Source of the DNA: Sesamum alatum
Taxonomy: Eukaryota; Streptophyta; Magnoliopsida; Lamiales; Pedaliaceae
Assembly (NCBI GenBank): GCA_034509735.1
Contig: JACGWO010000005.1
Coordinates: forward strand, 20,015,264-20,079,263
DNA length: 64,000 bases
Direction of reading: 5' to 3'
In this document: positions 56,579-64,000 of the stretch, one piece after another
Position numbering within the stretch: position 1 is the first letter of the stretch
Layout: each line of letters opens with the position of its first letter
The notes under the pieces: generated by a model
Databases searched by the model: none
What the model saw: the letters and a program-made list of their open reading frames with translations, nothing else
What the model was told of the DNA's origin: nothing
Translations under genes and position numbers: made by a program

Positions 56579-57640
56579 TTGTTTCCATCCCGGTCCTTGA
56601 TAAGGAGGGATATGAATTTACCATCAATAAAAACGGTTTTTTTCATTATCAAAGATGGTATTTCTCATTTGCTTGGTACATTGGTCAACGGTCTGTACAT
56701 ACTTCAACAGTCTAATTGGATTATGACTGCAGAACACAAACGAAAACGTGATGATCATAATAACGCACAGATATGGCATGCGAGGTTAGGTCATATCTCT
56801 AAAGATAGGATAAGAAGGTTGGTGGACTCAAAGAGTCTAGAAATAGACGATTTGGACAACCTACCGACCTGCGAATCCTGTCTAAAGGGAAAGATGACCA
56901 AGAAAACCCTTTGTTGGACAAAGTACGCTAGCCAGTGGTCTGTTGGATTTGATCCATACAGATGTCTGTGGTCCACTAAATACTCAGGCTAGAGGTGGGT
57001 ACTCGTACTTCATAACCTTTACCGATGATCACTCACGGTATGGTTATGTTTACCTGATGAGGTACAAGTCTGAAGCCTTTGGAAGGTTTAAGGAATACAG
57101 ACTTGAAGTAGAGAACCAAACCGGTCGAAAGATCAAAGCCCTTCGGTCGGACCGAGGTGGAGAGTATTTGAGTGGTGAGTTTACTGATTATCTAAAAGAG
57201 AATGGGATTCTCTCTCAGTGGACCCCTCCTGGAACACCGCAGCTTAATGGTGTGTCTGAAAGGAGGAACCGGACTTTGTTGGACATGGTCCGATCCATGA
57301 TGAGTTTTACCGAACTCCCCCTTTCCTTCTGGGGATACGCTCTTGAGACGGCGGCCAAAGTTTTGAACTTGGCGCCATCTAAAAGGGTATCCCAGACACC
57401 ATATGAAATATGGCATGGCAAGCCTGCCTCCTACAAATACTTGAAAGTGTGGGGTTGCCCCGCATATGTCAAGAGATTAGTGGGAGATAAACTGGACTCG
57501 AGGTCTAGTTTATGCAGGTTCATCGGCTATCTGAAAGAAACTGCGGGGTATTATTTCTATGATCCCTCCGAGCAAAAGGTTTTTGTTTCTCGAAACGCAG
57601 TGTTCTTGGAAAAAGGTCTTCCCATCGGATAGTCGACGCG
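56579..57640 (+). pseudogene. element C integrase
   Basis: Integrates the cDNA. The HHCC-type pre-integrase part reads IWHARLGHISKDRIRRLVDS and LPTCESCLKGKMTKK, then a frameshift at about 56930. The catalytic core (56943-57632) shows the first Asp in MDLIHTDVCGPLN, the second in ALRSDRGGEYLSG, and the Glu in GVSERRNRTLLDM. The C-terminal part ends VFVSRNAVFLEKGLPIG, then a stop at 57630. All three catalytic residues are kept. Confidence 0.93.
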
Positions 57641-58305
57641 ATGAGGTACTCCTTGAGGAATCAAGTGAGGTACCCCATGAGGCGGCAGTGACATCTGAGC
57701 CAGTGGTTCCCACTGATATTGTTCCAGTCCTCCATAGGTCGGCCAGAGTATCCCATGCACTTGATAGGTATGGATTTCTGGGCCTGACCGGTCAGTTGGA
57801 TAATGATCCAAAGACATACGGAGAAGCGATGTTGCACATCGATTCGGACAAGTGGCTTGAGGCCATGAAATCCGAGATGGACTCGATGGGTACAAACAAG
57901 GTTTGGACCCTAGCAGATCCACCAAAAGGGGTTAAACCCGAAGCTGGAACATACGTTTTGATGAAGTCATACGGGGATATGATTTCATCAAGAACGAGTC
58001 CGATCCTTGTGTATACAAGAAGATCAGTGGGAGCTCAGTTGCGTTTCTGGTGCTTTACGTGGATGACATCTTGCTCATTGGGAAATGATGCTAAGATGTT
58101 GGGTACTACTAAAGCTTGGTTGTCAACGCAATTCTCCATGAAGGATATGGACGAGGTATCCTACATCCTTGGCATCAAGATCTACAGGGATAGATCTAGA
58201 AGGATGTTAGGAATGGCCCAGTCCTCGTATATTGAGAAAGTCTTGAAGAGATTCAAGATGGAGAACTCAAAAACGAGGATTCCTTCCTATGAGGCATGGA
58301 ATTAA
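57641..58305 (+). pseudogene. element C reverse transcriptase with large deletion
   Basis: The N-terminal side reads DNDPKTYGEAMLHIDSDKWL and DPPKGVKPEAGT. It then jumps to a stretch matching SYGDMISSRT, which in element A lies about 130 residues further on. The fingers and part of the palm (KWVYKRK, TYSPVA, the TAFLNG region, YGLKQA) are therefore missing. The YVDD box is still there (LYVDDILLIGND, about 58050) but in another frame. It ends STQFSMKDMDEVSYILGIK and MLGMAQSSYIEKVLKRFKM. No active RT can be made. Confidence 0.92.
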
Positions 58306-59010
58306 GTTATCCAAGAAGCAATCTCCTAAGACTGATGAGGAGCTTAAAAGGATGTTGGACATCCCCTATGCTTCAGCCGTAGGCAGCATACAGTATGCTG
58401 TTCAGTGCACTAGACCTGATGTGGCTTTCGCTTTGAGCGTAACTAGCCGATATCACTGGAGTGCAGTCAAGACTATCCTAAAGTACCTGAAAAGGACTAA
58501 GGACATGTTCTTGATCTATGGCGGTGGAGGGTTGATACTGCAAGGCTATAGCGACGCTAGCTTCCAGTCGGATGACGATGATGCCAAGTCTCAGTATGGT
58601 TTTGTATTTAGACTAAATGGTGGCGTGGTTACTTGGAAGAGTTCCAAGTAGGCTACCACGACGGACTCGACCATAGAGTTTTGAATACATAGCGGCTTTG
58701 GAAGCTGCTAAGGAGTGGTTTGGTTGATGAGCTACATCCAAGGGTTGAATGTAGTACCTAGCATTGCTAAGCCTGTAATTATCTTTTATGATAACAACAG
58801 GGCGATAGCACTAGCAAAGGAACCGAGATCTCATCACGATCCAAGCATATTCTTAGACGCTACCATCTACTTAGAGAGATGGATAGCAGGAGTGACGTTC
58901 GGTTGGACCAAGTCAGCTCCGCAGAAAACATAGCAGATCCACTTGCTAAACCCATGTCGCAAGTTGCCCATACTCACCATCTGAATAAGAGGTTCGAGGT
59001 CAATGGGTGA
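58306..59010 (+). pseudogene. element C RNase H, broken
   Basis: Reads RMLDIPYASAVGSIQYAVQC, TRPDVAFALSVTSRYHW and GYSDASFQSDDDDAKSQYGF, then VTWKSSK and a stop at 58649. Frameshifts follow at about 58690 and 58850. GLNVVPSIAKPVIIFYDNNR carries the conserved Asp. The tail AKPMSQVAHTHHLN lies just before the polypurine tract. The segment SCAGEAHWN found in A is missing here. Confidence 0.9.
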
Positions 59011-59023
59011 TTGGCTTTAGGTC

Positions 59024-59034
59024 AAGTGGGAGAT
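59024..59034 (+). other. element C polypurine tract
   Basis: AAGTGGGAGAT directly precedes the 3' LTR. Confidence 0.92.
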
Positions 59035-61263
59035 TGTTGGAATAGGTGACCAGAAAGCCAATAGGTTTGGCAATTTGTAACCTATCCGACAACTTGATGT
59101 GAATGTAATATTATTATGTGATGAATAAGATGAGTGTTCGTCACCAATGGTACCTTCTTTGTTGCGCTCATCTTACATTTGTTAAAATGGTGTTTAACTT
59201 ATATCGCAACAAAGCCCATAGACCATGGATAACAACTCGTGCAGTTGGGCCACGCATTGGATGGTGGTCATGAAACCAACTGATTAAGAGTTGGGTCTGA
59301 AACGTTCCAAGTCGAGGACCTCGAGACAGGGCATCGAGAGTCCTATTGAGACCTGCGTCAAGAGTCGTGTTCATTGGATGAGTGCCGTGTTTCATCGGCG
59401 ACAGGCGTGGGACGCCTACACGATCTTGATGGGTTGGTCGACTGGGGTCGAGCCGACTGGACTGACTCGCGGGGATCATCATATGGAAGCCTTGGAGGCT
59501 TGGTCGGTATGATTGGTTTTTCCCCGATTCCGATAGTACGGGAGTAATCCTCAGACTTGAGGGATCATGGCAGTCGCGTGCACAGGACGGTTGTATCTTG
59601 GATCTGGCGAGAGGTAATCATTCTGTAAGATGATTATCATAAGCCTTGTCCAGTGCAGTCAGAATGTGTAGCGAGGACGGTGGATTCCAAGAAGAGGATC
59701 CGTCCCCTGTCAGTATGTGACAGAGGTATCTCCTATGCACTCGGAGACACGTTCATGCTGTTTGAAGCTGTGGCCACAGTGGTTGGTCGAACAGGGAATG
59801 GTTTCCTGTGTCGACACAATGAAGCATACGTGGTCTCGAGTATTAAGCATAGATGCCTAGTCAAGGATGGGAACCGACGCCTAAATTCCATACCCTAGAC
59901 TAAGGCCGGGAGACGGTAGACGGAAGGATCGTACCCGTACGGAATCGGCGCCTAAATGTTCACGCCAATTCACCTAGTCTCTAGTGCCATGGACCGTTGC
60001 TAGACGGCCACTCATGGTAACGGGCCCTTGTGGGACACGGGCCCAAGTCTAGCTGAGGGTGAACCTAAAGGGTCACACACAAATCACCGAGGAGGTTGAG
60101 AGATCGACTTGGAGTCATCTCGAAGGATAAAATAAGTAATTGGATTACTTAAGGGAAAGTCCATTGGATGGACGGGCCGATATTGTATCGGGCTTTCATT
60201 TAATCGGTAAATTGGATTTTCGATTAAATATGGAAAGTTGAGATGTTGAGACGTTGGATCTTTTAATTGGATTAAGAGATCAACGGGAATAATTTAAGTG
60301 GACATTAATTGGATTTAATATTGGGTTCGTCGTAATTGGATTACGATAAAAACCGGTCCGTTAAATTATACCCGAGAGGAGAAATAATTCCTAATTTGGA
60401 ATGGGAAGAAGTTGGACTTCTTTCCTTAATAAAACATGGCCGACACTTTCCCTTGGAGGAAGCAAAATCAGCCATGTTTCATGCTAGGTGGTATGTTGAC
60501 TTATCTCTTTTGGAAAGAGACAAATCAACTCCAATCAAGCTTTTCCCTTTTGGTATGATTTGATCATACCATAAATTTTGGTAGGCTTGATTGAAGAATT
60601 AATGGTGATTGATTGGAATGAATCTAGACATCCTTGGATGAACCTAGACACATTCCAATAATCACATTAATTATGTATATATATTAGAATATACAACACC
60701 AAGCATAAGTAATTCATTATTCATCTTTTTCTAGGAAAAAGAGAAGACAAAAATCCTCTCCTCTCTCTCAAAATTTCGTGCTCCCTCCCTCTCTTACACT
60801 TGTGTTCTTCACTTGATTTTGAATCAAGAAGAAGAACAAAGTAAGTTTAAGAGAACACTAATTCATAGTGTTCTTCTCTTAAACCGATTCCTTCCTAAAT
60901 CCGTTCTTTTCTAGCAAGAAGAACGTGTGTTTCTTCCGGTGTGGTGTGGATCACCTTTGGAGAATCCATACGTTTGGATTTCGTGAGCATTCCGGAGAAG
61001 GAACAACGCTAGTAGCCGGGAGCATACACTAAACAATCAAAGGTAACGATTTATTACGCTTTGATTGATTTCATTTGTATATCTATGCCCTATGTGTTTA
61101 AATATATGTTTTAATATTTACACATCCTACATCGAACGCCCGGTTGAGCACCCAAGGGTACACCCCTTGGGATTCGCATATTTTGAATTTGATTTAAATT
61201 TACGCACAATTTCTCGCTTTCTCGCTTCCGCTCGCGCTCCCGGGCGGATCCGCTTGTCCTTCA
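59035..61263 (+). repeat. element C 3' LTR (2229 bp)
   Basis: TGTTGGAATAGGTGACC to GCTTGTCCTTCA. Collinear with the 5' LTR; differences are mainly single substitutions and one-base indels. TCATC follows. Confidence 0.95.
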
Positions 61264-61589
61264 TCATCGTCATCAGACTGGAAGCTAGCGTCGCTAAAGC
61301 CTTCCAGGATCAGCTCTCCATTGCCATAGACTAAGAACATTTCCTTAGTCCTCCTTAGGTACTTAAGGATGCCCTTAACAACATTCCAATGTGCCTCTCC
61401 CGCACAGGACTGATATCTGCTTGTTACGCTCAAAGCGTACGCAATGTCAGGCCTGGTGCAGTGGACCGCATATTGGATGCTACCTACGGCAGAAGCATAG
61501 TGGATGAATTTCATCCTTTCAAGTTCCTCATCAGTCTGTGGGGACTATTTCTTGGACAACTTGATCCCATGCCTCATGGGAAGGAATCC
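61264..61589 (-). pseudogene. element A RNase H, N-terminal part
   Basis: On the reverse strand: ASAVGSIQYAVHCTRPDIAY, ALSVTSRYQSCAGEAHWN and GFSDASFQSDDDD, cut at the C insertion. The join to RT (61515-61589) contains a frameshift and a stop near RMDNSK. The complete domain is formed with 50936-51382. Confidence 0.92.
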
Positions 61590-62201
61590 TCATTTGGAGT
61601 TGTCCATTCGATATCTCTTTAGGACTTTCTCCATATACGAGTTTTGGGTGAGCCCTAACATCCTTTTAGATCTGTCCCTGACAATCCGGATGCTTAGGAT
61701 GTAGGAGGCTTCACCCGAGTTCTTCATGGAAAACTGGGTTGACAACCATGCTTTTGTGTTTCCTAACATTCTAACGTCATTACCAATGAGTAGAATGTCA
61801 TCTACATAAATCACTAGGAACACTATTGAGCTCCCACTGACCTTCTTGTATACACAAGGGTCGGATTCGTTCTTGATGAAGTCATAACCCCGTATTACTT
61901 CATCAAATCGAATGTTCCAACTTCGGGATGCTTGTTTGAGGCCATAGATGGACTCCTGGAGACGACAGACTTTCTGTTCTTCTCCAGTGACCGTGAAACC
62001 CTCCGGTTGATCCATATAGATCTCTTCTTCAACGAAACCGTTGAGGAAGGCCGTTTTCACGTCCATCTGCCATATCTCATAGTCATACCATGCTGCTATG
62101 TCGAGCAGGATCCGAATGGACTTAGCCATGGCTACTGGCGAGTAGGTATCCTCAAAATTGACCCCGGGTCGTTGAGTGTATCCCTTAGCTATCAACGCCA
62201 A
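61590..62201 (-). pseudogene. element A reverse transcriptase
   Basis: Open for 203 codons on the reverse strand. Motifs in order: IAKGYTQRPGVNFEDTYSPV, WQMDVKTAFLNGFVEEEIYM, VCRLQESIYGLKQASRSW, and VIYVDDILLIGND with both catalytic Asp. LSTQFSMKNSGEASYILSI and LGLTQNSYMEKVLKRYRM follow. It overlaps the integrase frame (62185 onward) by 17 nt, so one frameshift separates them; otherwise it looks nearly intact. Confidence 0.93.
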
Positions 62202-63708
62202 GTTTGCGCTTGTAGACCCACTTACAGCCTACTGGCTTAACACCTTTCGGTGGATCTACAAGTCTCCAGACTTGGTTCTCGCTCATGGAGTCCATTTCGA
62301 TTTTCATGGCCTCAAGCCATTTCCCGGAGTCGATGTCAGACATCGCTTCTCCGTATGTCTTAGGATCGTTATCCAAAAGATCGGTCGCTTTTAGAAAGCC
62401 ATATCTCACTGGAGGTCTGGACTCTCTAGTGAACTTACGGAGAACGGGAACGTCAGTGGGGACTGTGGGCGCTGACTGTATCGGAGCCGGCGGTTCAGGG
62501 ACCGGGGTTGGCCGTTCCTGAGGTTGTCTTTCATGCCTAGCATGTTGGACTCCTCGAGGTTGGTCAGCCCTTCGGCTGCCTATCCTGAATCCTCTAACTG
62601 AGGGTTCCGTGGCTACCTCCGATGGCTGGACTCCATTGCTTGATTCCTCAAGGATCAGCTCATCAGGTTGGACATCCTCTGGGAAGCCTTGCTCCAAGAA
62701 TACTGCATTCCTTGAAACAAACACCTTTTGTTCCAAGGGGTCATAAAAGTAATAACCCGCAGTTTCTTTAGGGTATCCAACGAACCTGCATAAGCTAGAC
62801 CTGGATTCTAGCTTATCTCCCACTAACCTCTTGACGTATGCGGGGCTACCCCACACTTTCAAGTAGTTGTAGGACGCAGGCTTGCCGTGCCATATCTCAT
62901 ATGGCGTTTGAGTCAATGCACTGGTAGGCGCCAAATTCAACAACTTGGCGGCCGTTTCCAGTGCATAGCCCCAAAAGGATAAGGGCAATTTGGTAAAACT
63001 CATCATGGACCGTACCATGTCCAACAGGGTTCGATTCCTCCTTTCAGAGACACCATTTAATTGTGGTGTTCCGGGAGGTGTCCATTCTGATATTATACCA
63101 TGTTCTTTTGGATAATCTAGGAACTCGGTACTAAGGTATTCACCGCCTCGGTCTGACCGTAGGACTTTAATTTTGCAGTCGGTCTGGTTCTCCACTTCAA
63201 GTTTGAATTTTTTAAACCTCTCAAGAGCTTCAGACTTGTACCTCATTAGGTAAACATAACCATACCGTGAATGATCATCGGTAAAGGTTATGAAGTAGGA
63301 GAACCCACCTTGGGCCTGCGTCTTTAGTGGTCCACATACGTCTGTATGGACCAAGTCCAACAGACCTGTGGCAAGCCTGCTTTGTCCTACAAAGGGCTTC
63401 TTGGTCATTTTCCCTCTTAGACAGGATTCACAAGTTGGTAGCTCACTCAAGTCCCCTACCTCTAGGTTCTTTGAGTCTACCAACCTTTTCATCCTATCTT
63501 GGGATATGTGACCTAGCCTAGCGTGCCACAGTCGTGCGTTCCCGTTATTATCTAATTTACATTTATGTTGAGCGTTAAGAACGAAGTTCGTTTGTTGCAA
63601 GATATAGAGCCCGTTATTTAATGTACCAAGCGGATGAGCAATTCCACACCTCATCAAATAAAAGCAATTTTTATTGATTCTAAACTCATAACCACTATTG
63701 TCCAACAA
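62185..63708 (-). CDS. element A integrase and RT N-terminus, open 507 codons
   Basis: The longest ORF in the window, on the reverse strand. It starts within the protease-integrase linker (GYEFRINKNCFYLMRCG). It then shows the zinc region LWHARLGHISQDRMKRLVDS with LPTCESCLRGKMTKK. The core carries the Asp of DLVHTDVCGPL, the Asp of VLRSDRGGEYLST, and the Glu of GVSERRNRTLLDM. The usual copia C-terminus follows (YEIWHGKPASYNYLKVWG, LCRFVGYPKETAGYYFYDP), then a Pro/Arg-rich linker. The RT N-terminus comes last (NDPKTYGEAMSDIDSGKWLE, DPPKGVKPVGCKWVYKRK). It is part of a larger polyprotein, so its first Met is not a real start. Confidence 0.93.
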   Translation of the reverse strand: MLDNSGYEFRINKNCFYLMRCGIAHPLGTLNNGLYILQQTNFVLNAQHKCKLDNNGNARLWHARLGHISQDRMKRLVDSKNLEVGDLSELPTCESCLRGKMTKKPFVGQSRLATGLLDLVHTDVCGPLKTQAQGGFSYFITFTDDHSRYGYVYLMRYKSEALERFKKFKLEVENQTDCKIKVLRSDRGGEYLSTEFLDYPKEHGIISEWTPPGTPQLNGVSERRNRTLLDMVRSMMSFTKLPLSFWGYALETAAKLLNLAPTSALTQTPYEIWHGKPASYNYLKVWGSPAYVKRLVGDKLESRSSLCRFVGYPKETAGYYFYDPLEQKVFVSRNAVFLEQGFPEDVQPDELILEESSNGVQPSEVATEPSVRGFRIGSRRADQPRGVQHARHERQPQERPTPVPEPPAPIQSAPTVPTDVPVLRKFTRESRPPVRYGFLKATDLLDNDPKTYGEAMSDIDSGKWLEAMKIEMDSMSENQVWRLVDPPKGVKPVGCKWVYKRKLGVDS

Positions 63709-64000
63709 TGGAATGGAAATGATGTTTTTTATTCATACTAGGTACAAAATAAACTTGCTCTAATTCTATTCTAATAGTATCACTAATCACTAGAGTAGCG
63801 GATCCTACTGCTTCTGCCGAGATGGCCTTGCCATTCCCAAGCTTCAGGATCATGTCCCTGCTACCCAGTTTTCTGCCTCTTTTCAACACCTGCAAGTCAT
63901 TGCAAATGTGAGCTCCACAGCCAGTATCTAATACCCAAGAGGCAGATTAGTGATCATGTTAACCTCAATACCTTGGTTCGAGAAGAGTTTGGGGCACTCT
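63695..64000 (-). pseudogene. element A protease and end of gag, cut by window edge
   Basis: Reverse frames carry the end of the zinc-knuckle region (ECPKLFSNQG, at the edge), NMITN, and a protease site DTGCGAHICND (about 63915-63950, frameshifted against its flanks). The open part 63695-63895 follows (LKLGNGKAISAEAVGSATLV, YFVPSMNK). It joins the integrase ORF with a small overlap. Gag, leader and 5' LTR lie outside the window. Confidence 0.85.

Larger units (their letters stand above)
51383..61263 (+). mobile_element. Ty1/copia element C, complete but non-autonomous
   Basis: A 9881-bp element with two LTRs of 2232 and 2229 bp that differ at only about 1-2% of positions where I compared them. 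It has a primer site, a 1.8-kb leader with a GC island, gag, zinc knuckle, protease, integrase, RT and RNase H (copia order), a polypurine tract, and a TCATC target duplication. The RT lacks about 130 residues and frameshifts break gag-pol, so it cannot move on its own. It is inserted in element A's RNase H in the opposite orientation. Confidence 0.95.
48946..64000 (-). mobile_element. Ty1/copia element A, split by element C, runs off window
   Basis: A reverse-strand copia retrotransposon. Left to right it has the 3' LTR (48946-50919), polypurine tract, RNase H C-terminus (50936-51382), element C (51383-61263), then RNase H N-terminus, RT, integrase, protease and the end of gag at the window edge. 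Its 5' LTR lies beyond 64000. It is the best preserved copia here: integrase is open for 507 codons. It is itself inserted in LTR E, with GCACC before its left end. Confidence 0.92.

Overview
This is nuclear DNA from a flowering plant, most likely a eudicot. It is AT-rich and contains no convincing intact host gene. The recognisable content is transposable elements in several layers: Ty1/copia and Ty3/gypsy LTR retrotransposons with initiator-Met-tRNA primer sites, a plant L1-type LINE, a tRNA-derived SINE, a CACTA transposon, and many TIR/MITE elements. Species is not determinable from what I can read.

Layout. 1-8.1 kb: intergenic DNA with MITEs, one nested inside another. 8.1-21.6 kb: a decayed copia polyprotein (forward) split by a 9.6-kb Tekay/Del-type gypsy element (9623-19235; LTRs 2303 and 2362 bp; 5-bp target duplication AAAGT). 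21.6-22.9 kb: a copia LTR followed by a gag, in the unusual order pol-LTR-gag. 23.1-28.1 kb: a reverse-strand copia gag split by a 4531-bp CACTA element (23418-27948; 3-bp duplication GGA) that keeps only C-terminal transposase exons. 28.5-33.3 kb: a SINE with 13-bp duplications, a MULE-type MITE and another long-TIR MITE. 33.3-39.0 kb: a reverse copia deletion derivative ('B') that retains its 5' LTR, primer site, long leader and gag. 39.0-41.9 kb: the 5' part of a reverse LINE. 42.6-45.0 kb: a hAT-like element, a small MITE and a second MULE-type MITE with a perfect 9-bp duplication. 45.6-47.0 kb: a very old copia pol ('D'). 47-48.9 kb: a truncated LTR ('E'). 48.9-64 kb: a reverse copia element ('A') split by a complete but defective 9.9-kb forward copia element ('C', 51383-61263; 5-bp duplication TCATC). 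A runs off the right edge.

How the parts relate. Three nestings are proven by target duplications that restore the interrupted reading frame or sequence. A, B, C, D and E are related copia families with long (about 2 kb) LTRs. Their LTRs share a fixed series of conserved boxes despite strong divergence between them. B and C share an extremely GC-rich island in the leader just after the primer site. Several elements have near-identical LTRs but broken coding regions, which suggests mobilisation in trans. The best candidates for something undescribed are the shared LTR boxes, the GC island, the copy of an LTR segment inserted in B's island, and the repeated exon-donor units inside the CACTA element. 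None of these is shown here to be a new functional system.
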